A DNA stretch of 64,000 nucleotides from Planctomycetota bacterium. GTDB lineage: Bacteria > Planctomycetota > GCA-002687715 > DRQF01. The stretch covers positions 1 to 64,000 of the forward strand of contig JACKGY010000012.1 of assembly GCA_020639295.1 (NCBI GenBank). Direction: 5' to 3'. The notes below the pieces were generated by a model, which saw only the letters and a list, made by a program, of their open reading frames with translations, searched no databases and was not told the DNA's origin. Below, piece by piece: positions 57,792 to 64,000 of this stretch. The translations under genes and the position numbers were made by a program. The stretch's first letter is position 1. Every line of letters begins with the position of its first letter.

Positions 57792-59477
57792 ATGAAGGCA
57801 CTGCGCTGGATCGTCAAGGTGATCCGCGAGGTCGTGAAGAACGACCTGCCCAATCACGCGGCGGAGATGGCCTACTTCGCGATGATGGCCGTCTTCCCCT
57901 TCTTCCTCCTCCTCACCACCGTGGTCGCCTTCCTGCCGGTTCCGGACCTCTTCGCGGTCACCATGGCCCGGCTGCGCGACGTCGCCCCCGAGGAGATGGT
58001 CGGCCTGCTCCAGGAGACCATCCGCGAGGTCACGACCGTCCGGAAGACCAACCTGCTCGGCGCGACGCTCCTCGTCTGCCTGTGGATGAGCGCCGGCGCG
58101 ATGAGTTCGACCACCCGGGGCCTGAACAAGGCCTTCGGCCTGAAGGACCCTCGCCGCTACGTGCGTTTCTTCGGCCTGTCGCTGGTGATGACCTGCCTGC
58201 TCGGCCTCCTGCTCATCATCGCCATCCTGCTGCTGCTCCTCGGCCCCAGGATCGAGAGCTTCGTGCTCGCGCGGATCAGTCTCGGCTGGTTCGGCGAGGT
58301 GCTCTTCGTGCTCCTGCGCAACATGGTGCCGATCTTCTTCCTCTTCCTCACCCACGCCGGGCTCTACTGGCTCTGCCCCGCGGTGAAGCGTCGCTTCCGC
58401 GTGTTCACGCCCGGCACCTTCTTCTCGGTGCTGGGCTGGATCGCGGTCAGCTACGGCTTCAAGCTCTATCTCGACCAGGTCAACAACTACGACAAGCTCT
58501 ACGGCAGTCTCGGCGCGGTCATCATCTCGCTGTTCTGGTTCTACCTGATGAGCATGGTGCTGCTGATCGGCGCCCAGATCGACGCCGTCCTGCACCCCGA
58601 ATACAAGACCCCGGTCACCGAGTCCGGCGACCCGATCCGCCAGCCCTTCCCCTGGAAGCTGCTCACCGTCTTCCTGCTGGCGATGGTCGGCATCCCCGTC
58701 GGCATCCGCGGCTGCCTGAGCCGCGAGGACTTCACGCCACAGGCCCACTCGATCGGCGGCAAGCTGGCCGAGTCCATCGCCCGGAGTCTCGAATCCGGCC
58801 AGGCCGACATGGATCACGACGACCTCGGCGCGCTCCTCGCCGCGGTGGTGGACGACCAGGGCCTGGTCGACTACCCGGCCCTCGAGAAGCGGGCCGACGA
58901 GCTCGACCACTACCTGCGACGGTTCGAGGATCTCGACATCGCCGGCCTCCAGGCCGAGGAACTCAAGGCGGCGCTGATCAACCTCTACAACGCCTCGGCG
59001 CTCCGTCTGGTCCTGCACAACTTCCGGCAGGTGCACTTCATCAACGACATCCCCGCCCGGGACGATCGCGCGGTGGCCCGGCTCGCCGGCCAGCCGGTGT
59101 CGTTGAGCAACATCCGGGACGGCATGCTGCGCACCGACTTCGCCGACGCCCGCAGCTTCTTCGCGCTCTGTGACGGCAGCCGCGGCTCACCGCCCCTGAT
59201 GCCCTTCGCCTACGAGGGCGAGAGGCTCTCGGCCCAGCTCGACGAGGTCACGCGACGCAATCTACGACCGCCCCGCACCGTGGTGACCAACGGCAAGGTC
59301 GAGCTGCCGGCCGTGGTCGACCGCTTCAAGTCGTCCTTCCAGGCCATGGCGCTCGACGGTCGGCTGTCCTCGGCGCTCGCTCCCTACGTCTACGACGCCG
59401 CCATGGCGATGATCCACCTGCGCGGCGACGAGGCCCTGAGCTTCCGGAACGAGGACCCCGCCATCAACCGACGCTGA
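57792..59477 (+). CDS. YihY/BrkB membrane protein fused to a DUF547 domain
   Basis: 561 residues from the ATG at 57792, 11 bases after GGAGG. Residues 1-275 are a YihY/virulence-factor-BrkB family membrane domain with about six helices: NHAAEMAYFAMMAVFPFFLLLTTV, NLLGATLLVCLWMSAGAMSSTTRGLNKAF, LYGSLGAVIISLFWFYLMSMVLLIGAQIDAVLHPE. After another membrane helix, residues about 345-561 resemble DUF547: GLVDYPALEKRADELDHYLRRF, LKAALINLYNASALRLVL and LSNIRDGML. The combination in one chain is unusual. YihY proteins are poorly understood transport- or envelope-related proteins, and DUF547 resembles papain-like folds. Confidence 0.85.
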   Translation: MKALRWIVKVIREVVKNDLPNHAAEMAYFAMMAVFPFFLLLTTVVAFLPVPDLFAVTMARLRDVAPEEMVGLLQETIREVTTVRKTNLLGATLLVCLWMSAGAMSSTTRGLNKAFGLKDPRRYVRFFGLSLVMTCLLGLLLIIAILLLLLGPRIESFVLARISLGWFGEVLFVLLRNMVPIFFLFLTHAGLYWLCPAVKRRFRVFTPGTFFSVLGWIAVSYGFKLYLDQVNNYDKLYGSLGAVIISLFWFYLMSMVLLIGAQIDAVLHPEYKTPVTESGDPIRQPFPWKLLTVFLLAMVGIPVGIRGCLSREDFTPQAHSIGGKLAESIARSLESGQADMDHDDLGALLAAVVDDQGLVDYPALEKRADELDHYLRRFEDLDIAGLQAEELKAALINLYNASALRLVLHNFRQVHFINDIPARDDRAVARLAGQPVSLSNIRDGMLRTDFADARSFFALCDGSRGSPPLMPFAYEGERLSAQLDEVTRRNLRPPRTVVTNGKVELPAVVDRFKSSFQAMALDGRLSSALAPYVYDAAMAMIHLRGDEALSFRNEDPAINRR

Positions 59478-59856
59478 CCCGCGCGTCGGACCCTGGCTGC
59501 CCCCTCCTCGAGGACCGCGGAGCGCCTGCTCCGCTTCTTCCTCCAGGCCGGCTGGGCAGCCGGCGCTCCGAGGCGCCAGCCGCTGGCTGGCCCTGGGTTC
59601 TTCGTCGAGAGCCTTCGAGCTTCGGATGCGCAGCCGGCGCTGCGCGGTCCCACCGGAGCGCCAGCCGCTGGCTGGCCCTGGCTTCTTCGTCGAGGACCTT
59701 CGAGCTTCGGATGCGCAGCCGGCGCTGCGCGGTCCCACCGGAGCGCGAGCCGCTGGCTGGCCCTGGCTTCTTCGTCGAGAGCCTTCGAGCTTCGGCTGGG
59801 CAGCCGGCGCTCCGAGGCAGGCGTCAGGGTCGGGCGTTGATCAACTCGGGCGACGA
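59478..59856. repeat. Palindromic intergenic repeats, locus 4 (85-bp units, inverted orientation)
   Basis: CGCTGGCTGGCCCTGG starts at 59581, 59666 and 59751, an 85-base period. Units contain the reverse complements of the elements at the other loci: GCCGGCTGGGCAGCCGGC, GCCAGCCGCTGGCTGGC and GGACCGCGGAGCGCCTGCTCC. It fills the space between the convergent YihY-DUF547 and SDR genes. No gene supported. Confidence 0.9.
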
Positions 59857-60600
59857 TCAGAGGCGATAGCCGCCGGCCACGTCGAGGTTGACGCCGGTGA
59901 CGTAGCCGTCGAAGTCGAGCAGGTAGTGCAACGCGTCCTCGACGTCGGCCAGACGGCCGGCACGGCCGAGCGGGATCGCGGCGCCGAGGTCGTCCGGAAG
60001 GTCGACGGAGTTCTCGAGCTGGCCCGGCGAGATCATGTTGCAGCGGATGCCGCGCGGGGCGAGGACCTCGGCGAAGGTCTTGGTGAGGATGTAGAGCCCG
60101 GTCTTCGAGATCTGGTAGGCGGTCGCGCGGGGATGCGGCCGGATGTGCTCGACCCCGGCGTAGCCGACGTTCAGGATCTGTCCCGCCTCGCCCTCGGGAA
60201 GCTGGGCGACGAAGGCCCGGATCAGCTCGTGGGGCGCCAGGAGATTGGCCTCGAGGATCGCGCGGAACTGCTCGACCGTGGTCTCGAGCGCGCCCTTGAC
60301 CAGGTAGTTGCCGACGTTGTTGACCAGGATCTGGTAACCGCCGGTCAGTTGCCTGACCTCGTCCGCCAGCCGACCGGCCGCGCCGGGCTCGAGGAAGTCG
60401 GCGCGCAGGGCCCAGGCCTCGCGGCCCAGGGCGCGGATCTCGTCGCGGACGGCCTCGGCCTCGTCGCCATGCTCGTTGTGGTGCACCACGACGTCGGCGC
60501 CCGCCTCCGCCAGGCTCAGGGCCAGATGACGACCGAGCCGGCGCGCGGCGCCGGTCACCAGCGCGGTCTTGCCGCGCAGATCACGACGGATGCCGCTCAT
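59857..60600 (-). CDS. SDR oxidoreductase of the pteridine reductase/FolM type
   Basis: 247 residues. The cofactor motif is TGAARRLGRHLALSL, where Arg replaces the first Gly, the form seen in pteridine reductases and dihydromonapterin reductase FolM. NNVGNY, the catalytic AYQISKTGL (Tyr-x3-Lys) and ISPGQLENS follow. The ATG overlaps the folB stop by 4 bases (ATGA). This points to reduction of a pterin or dihydrofolate, possibly replacing DHFR. A general SDR role cannot be excluded. Confidence 0.8.
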   Translation of the reverse strand: MSGIRRDLRGKTALVTGAARRLGRHLALSLAEAGADVVVHHNEHGDEAEAVRDEIRALGREAWALRADFLEPGAAGRLADEVRQLTGGYQILVNNVGNYLVKGALETTVEQFRAILEANLLAPHELIRAFVAQLPEGEAGQILNVGYAGVEHIRPHPRATAYQISKTGLYILTKTFAEVLAPRGIRCNMISPGQLENSVDLPDDLGAAIPLGRAGRLADVEDALHYLLDFDGYVTGVNLDVAGGYRL

Positions 60601-60950
60601 GACCGGCGCTCGATCCGCACCGCCGACCAGCGGGCCTCGGGCACCGCGTCCGGCTTCATCACCTTGAGCATCACGCGGAGCGCGCCGAAGCGCTCGATGA
60701 TCCGCGCGGCGGCCTCCTCGACGTAGGTCTCGATCAGCTGATAGCGGCCCTCGACCGCGAGGTCCCGCAGGAGGCCGGCGACGGCGCTGTAGTCGATGGT
60801 CGCGGCAATGTCGTCGGTGGCCGCCGCCTGCGCGAGGTCGTGGTCCATCTCGCAGTCCACCAGGATGCTCTGCGGCTCGACCCGTTCGTGGGGGTGGATG
60901 CCGATGATGCAGTTGACCTCGAGGCCCTCGAGGAGGATCGTCCCGATCAT
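60597..60950 (-). CDS. folB: Dihydroneopterin aldolase
   Basis: 117 residues, typical FolB size. IGTILLEGLEVNCIIGIHPHERVEPQSILVD at the N-terminus, TIDYSAVAGLLRDLA, LIETYVEEAAARII and the C-terminal VMLKVMKPDAVPEARWSAVRIER, with the conserved Tyr, Glu and Lys of the family. It cleaves 7,8-dihydroneopterin to 6-hydroxymethyl-dihydropterin and glycolaldehyde in folate synthesis. Overlaps both neighbours by 4 bases: the HAD-NUDIX gene before and the SDR after. Confidence 0.95.
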   Translation of the reverse strand: MIGTILLEGLEVNCIIGIHPHERVEPQSILVDCEMDHDLAQAAATDDIAATIDYSAVAGLLRDLAVEGRYQLIETYVEEAAARIIERFGALRVMLKVMKPDAVPEARWSAVRIERRS

Positions 60951-62017
60951 CGCTCGTCTCCGTCCAGTGCCAGCCGACCGCTGCGCAGGAGTTCGTCGAG
61001 CAGTAGGCGGGTCGGCGTGTTCAGGTTCAGCTCGAGCGCCGCCGCCGGGCTCAGCCAGCGGTGCTCCTCGATCTCGTAGTTGGTCACCACCGCCTCGGGG
61101 CGGTCGGTCTCGGACAGGTAGTTGATCAGCAGGAAGTGCCTCGGCTTGACGAACTCCGGGTTGTCGATGCAGTCCTGGATCATCACGAAGCTCGTGTTCT
61201 CCACCTCGAGCCCCACCTCCTCGCGCATCTCGCGCAGGTAGGCCTCGAGCATGGTCTCGCCGCGATCGATCTTACCTCCCGGGATGCCGAAGGTGTCGGA
61301 CCACTTCCGGGTCCGGACCAGGAGGATGCGCCCCCTCGGGTCGCGGACGACGCCGCCGACGGTCGCGATCACCAGGGGCTGGCGGTCGAGCAGGTACTCG
61401 CGGTCCAGGGTGGCGACCAGATCGGCAAGGTCGGCGAAGAGGTAGTCGGGCCCGGCCGCCTCGAGTTCGGTGGCGGCGGTGTAGCCCCAGGTCGAGGCGC
61501 CGGCGCGGACGCGACTGGCCTTGGCGACCTCGACGTCGTGGCGGGTGTCACCGACGTAGAGGCTGCGATCACGCTCGAGGCCGGCCGTGGCGATCAGCTC
61601 TTCCATCGCCGGACCCTTGTCGGCGGCGCCGCCGATGACCCGGTCGAAGAATCCCTCGAGACCGTGAGCCGTCACCGCGGCGTCGAGGACGTCCTGCGCC
61701 ATGGTCGAGAGCACGAAGAGCCTGATCCCGCGGCTGCGCTGGACCACGAGCAGGTCACGGACGCCCGGGAACAGCGGCGCCGCGCTCTCGCGGGCTCGGA
61801 AGGCGGCGAAGAAGACCCGGTCGATCTCCTCCAGGCTGCGGCCCGGCAGGCGCGGACCATAGAAGCCCATCACCGGCAACACGAAGTCACGGCGATAGGT
61901 GGCCAGGTCGACCGCTTCGGCGCCGAAATGGCGCAGGGTGTCGTTGGTCGCGGCCAGCGTGGTGCCGACGTCGTCGGCCAGCGTGCCGGACCAGTCGAGG
62001 ATCAGGTTCTCGATCAT
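60947..62017 (-). CDS. HAD-like hydrolase fused to a NUDIX hydrolase; candidate for dihydroneopterin triphosphate dephosphorylation
   Basis: 356 residues from the ATG at 62017. Residues 1-205 are HAD-like: motif I LDWSGTLADD (D8; Ser at D+2, as phosphonatases lack the second Asp), LSTMAQDV, K134 in AADKGP, and YVGDTRHDVEVA (D157, D161). Residues 215-356 are NUDIX with a perfect box at 248-270 (GKIDRGE, then REMREEVGL). The gene overlaps folB by 4 bases. In folate synthesis a NUDIX enzyme removes pyrophosphate from dihydroneopterin triphosphate and a phosphatase removes the last phosphate before FolB acts; one chain here could do both. That role is inference. Confidence 0.85.
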   Translation of the reverse strand: MIENLILDWSGTLADDVGTTLAATNDTLRHFGAEAVDLATYRRDFVLPVMGFYGPRLPGRSLEEIDRVFFAAFRARESAAPLFPGVRDLLVVQRSRGIRLFVLSTMAQDVLDAAVTAHGLEGFFDRVIGGAADKGPAMEELIATAGLERDRSLYVGDTRHDVEVAKASRVRAGASTWGYTAATELEAAGPDYLFADLADLVATLDREYLLDRQPLVIATVGGVVRDPRGRILLVRTRKWSDTFGIPGGKIDRGETMLEAYLREMREEVGLEVENTSFVMIQDCIDNPEFVKPRHFLLINYLSETDRPEAVVTNYEIEEHRWLSPAAALELNLNTPTRLLLDELLRSGRLALDGDER

Positions 62018-62049
62018 CGCCTCGCCTCGAACGGTGCGCGCGGGCGCGA

Positions 62050-62610
62050 TCACATGATCTGGGCCACCTCGACCACCTCCGGCACCTCCTGGCGCAGGCG
62101 GTTCTCGACTCCCATCTTCAGGGTCGCCATGCTGCTCGGGCAGCCCGAGCAGGCCCCCTTCAGCTGAAGCAGGACGACGCCGGCGTTGAAGCCGACGAAG
62201 TGGATGTCGCCACCGTCCATCGCGACCGCGGGCCGGATCTGCTCGTCGAGCACCTTGCGGATGCGGGCCTCGACGTCGGCCGGATCGGCGGCCAGCTCGG
62301 CCGGTTTCGCGTCCGGCTCGACGATGAGCTCACCGGATTCGACGTGATTGCGGATGACGTCCTTCACCAGGACCTGGAGCAGTTCCCAACCGACGCCGGG
62401 GTGCTTGGTGACGGTGACGAAGTCACGGGCGATGAAGACGCCCATGACGCCGTTCTGCCGGAAGAGCTTGGTGGCGAGGGGCGAACTCTCGGCGACCTTC
62501 GGATTCGCGAAATCGAAGGGCCCGCCGTCGACGACGGTCGCAGCCCAGCTGAACTTCAGCGAGTTGGGGTTCGGCGTCGGCTCGATCACGACCTGGATGG
62601 ACTCGGACAT
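62050..62610 (-). CDS. Nfu/NifU family iron-sulfur carrier
   Basis: 186 residues. The N-terminal Nfu domain (IEPTPNPNSLKFSW, GVMGVFIARDFVTVTKHPGVGWELL) is followed by the NifU-C domain (IRPAVAMDGGDIHFVGFNAGVVLLQLKGACSGCPSSMATLKMGVENRL) with the cluster-binding CSGC. Carries and delivers 4Fe-4S clusters in the cytoplasm. AGGAG precedes the ATG and TATGAT about 40 bases upstream is a likely -10 box. First gene of the unit nfu / HAD-NUDIX / folB / SDR, with a 32-base gap after it. Confidence 0.94.
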   Translation of the reverse strand: MSESIQVVIEPTPNPNSLKFSWAATVVDGGPFDFANPKVAESSPLATKLFRQNGVMGVFIARDFVTVTKHPGVGWELLQVLVKDVIRNHVESGELIVEPDAKPAELAADPADVEARIRKVLDEQIRPAVAMDGGDIHFVGFNAGVVLLQLKGACSGCPSSMATLKMGVENRLRQEVPEVVEVAQIM

Positions 62611-62687
62611 GGCGATTCGGGCTCCTGTGCGAAGGGTCCCGCATCATAACAGCTGTGCCGATGACGCAAGGCGCGGCGCCGGACCGG

Positions 62688-64000
62688 TCAACGGACGACC
62701 TGGAAGGTCAGGCCGTTCGAGCAGCGGAGCGTCGGCTGGAACTCGAAGAACTGCAGGAAGAGCCGGGCACCGATGATGTTGGGATCGTGGAGGCTGAGGC
62801 CCGGGAGATCGAAGCTCCCGGTCGCGTCGTAGCCCAGATTGCCGATCAGGACCAGGTTGACCGGGTCGATCGCGACCAGGAGCGCCAGCCCGGAGGTCGG
62901 GTAGTCGATCGGAGCCTGGCTGAGCAAGGCGGCGCCCAGACCGAAAGGCGTGGCACCGCTGCAACGGATGTCGATCAGGGAGTTCCAGGGCGTCGCCGCG
63001 GTCTCGTCGGCCCCGAGCTGCAGGGCTGCGTTCGGCAGCAGGGCGCTGGCATAGGTGCTGGCATGGGACGGAAGGCCCTGGAAGAGGTGCACGCGACCGC
63101 TGGCGGTCCCGGGTCCGGGCTCGGAGCGAGCCCCGACCAGGAGGTCGCTGCGGCCGTCGCCGTCCAGGTCCGCGGCATCGAGCGCGCCGCCGAAGAGACC
63201 ATTGAGGGTCGAGGTCTCGATGCTCGTCATCAGGGCGCCGCTGCCGCCGGAGAGGACGTCGACGCGCCCGGTCCAGGCGTTCAGGGGGCCCTGCCAGGGT
63301 GCCCCTGCCGCGACCTCGCTCAGGCCGTCGCCGTCCAGGTCGTCGACCCAGCTCAGGGCGTAGCCGAAGCCGTCCTTGGCCGTCGTCGAGACGAGCTCGC
63401 GGATCAGCGCGCCGGAAGCGCCCGAGACGAGGCGAACACGCCCCGGCCCCGCGGCGGCGAGGGCGTAGGCCGGGATGCCGACCGCGACGTCGGGAATGCC
63501 GTCGCCGTCGAGGTCCCGGCCGCCGGCGAGGGCGAAGCCCAGGTAGTCGTGATCGGCCGCGCCGCCGAGCGTCCAGATGAGACCGCCGGTGGCGCCGGAA
63601 TGAAGTTCGAGGTTGCCGCGCTGGTTGCCGAGGCCCGGGTGATGCGGTCGGCCGACGTAGTAGTCGGCGAAGCCGTCGCCGTTCACGTCGCCGGCGCCGG
63701 CCACGATGCGTTCGCCGAGATCGGTGCTCGTCGCGTAGACATGGCGGCGGATGGTGGCCCCATCGAGGCCGGCCATGACCCGGACCTCGCCGATGGCCAG
63801 CGGATTGGCGAGGCTCATGCTGCTGCCGGCGATGAGGTCCGCGAAGCCGTCGCCATCGACGTCGCCGGCGTTCGCCAGGGAGGTCCCGAAGCCGGAGCTG
63901 AAGCCGAAGGCCCATCGTTCCCAGAGAAGAATGCCGGTCGCGGACGAGAAGACGCTCACCTTCCCGGTGCCGCCGAAGGGGGAGTAGAGGAGGGGCGAGC
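62688..64000 (-). CDS. Secreted FG-GAP beta-propeller protein, N-terminus beyond the window
   Basis: 437 codons are present. The frame runs open to the right edge (SPLLYSPFGGTGKVSVFSSATG), so the GTG at 63959 is not the true start. Propeller loops include GDVDGDGFADLIAG, GDVNGDGFADYYVG, RDLDGDGIPDVAVG, DDLDGDGLSEVAAG and ADLDGDGRSDLLVG. The C-terminal module (LIDIRCSGATPFG, LLVAIDPVNLVLIGN, SLHDPNIIGARLFLQFFEFQP) resembles that of the protein at 40222. Presumably extracellular. Confidence 0.88.
   Translation of the reverse strand, partial: SPLLYSPFGGTGKVSVFSSATGILLWERWAFGFSSGFGTSLANAGDVDGDGFADLIAGSSMSLANPLAIGEVRVMAGLDGATIRRHVYATSTDLGERIVAGAGDVNGDGFADYYVGRPHHPGLGNQRGNLELHSGATGGLIWTLGGAADHDYLGFALAGGRDLDGDGIPDVAVGIPAYALAAAGPGRVRLVSGASGALIRELVSTTAKDGFGYALSWVDDLDGDGLSEVAAGAPWQGPLNAWTGRVDVLSGGSGALMTSIETSTLNGLFGGALDAADLDGDGRSDLLVGARSEPGPGTASGRVHLFQGLPSHASTYASALLPNAALQLGADETAATPWNSLIDIRCSGATPFGLGAALLSQAPIDYPTSGLALLVAIDPVNLVLIGNLGYDATGSFDLPGLSLHDPNIIGARLFLQFFEFQPTLRCSNGLTFQVVR

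Overview
The window is a GC-rich bacterial chromosome segment with densely packed genes, mostly in short co-directional units with 1-4 base stop/start overlaps. Several features together suggest a Planctomycetota-like, probably uncultivated bacterium. These are large secreted FG-GAP, LamG and parallel beta-helix proteins with family-specific C-terminal modules, a DUF1573 protein, hpnH for hopanoid synthesis, a YeiP/EfpL-type elongation factor P and isolated housekeeping genes. The assignment is inferred from gene content; the window has no rRNA or marker set, and I found no tRNA, CRISPR array, insertion sequence or prophage.

Layout. 1-6.5 kb: secreted proteins, one carrying an 8-bp tandem repeat that breaks its reading frame inside the signal peptide. 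6.6-9.4 kb: a TIR/NB-ARC/TPR (NLR-like) protein with three single-base insertions in its repeat tract. 9.6-17.6 kb: CDP-alcohol phosphatidyltransferase, S9 peptidase, zinc-ribbon membrane protein, RNase R-like exoribonuclease and transketolase. 17.6-22.8 kb: a two-gene unit with a polytopic sulfatase-fold protein and a NapH-like ferredoxin/TPR membrane protein. 22.9-26.6 kb: secreted protein and DUF1573 protein. 26.7-31.5 kb: a BadF-type kinase, boxR, boxC and boxB (aerobic benzoyl-CoA epoxidation pathway) around a compact divergent promoter. 31.6-33.2 kb: hipBA with palindromic operators. 33.2-35.6 kb: hpnH, a small conserved protein, MOSC and MGMT-like genes. 36.0-38.3 kb: LuxR-type response regulator and M17 aminopeptidase. 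39.0-46.4 kb: EVE protein, EF-P, two FG-GAP proteins, M18 aminopeptidase and glutamate dehydrogenase. 46.6-51.0 kb: Deg protease, small membrane protein, L28 and a MurC-like ligase. 51.0-55.0 kb: two secreted proteins sharing a C-terminal module. 55.2-59.5 kb: esterase, oligoribonuclease, HI0933-type flavoprotein and a YihY/BrkB-DUF547 fusion. 59.9-62.6 kb: Nfu, HAD-NUDIX fusion, folB and a pteridine-reductase-like SDR. 62.7 kb to the end: a partial FG-GAP protein.

Four intergenic stretches (about 13.1, 38.3, 47.8 and 59.5 kb) carry locally tandem repeats built on the same two GC-rich palindromes. Several genes without a Shine-Dalgarno sequence have a TANNNT or TATAAT-like hexamer exactly 6-7 bases before the start codon, which suggests leaderless transcripts.

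Most noteworthy: the HAD-NUDIX fusion overlapping folB, whose two domains could cover the two missing steps from dihydroneopterin triphosphate to dihydroneopterin; the out-of-frame 8-bp repeat in a secreted protein gene; the NLR-like TIR protein; the YihY-DUF547 fusion; and the dispersed palindrome family.
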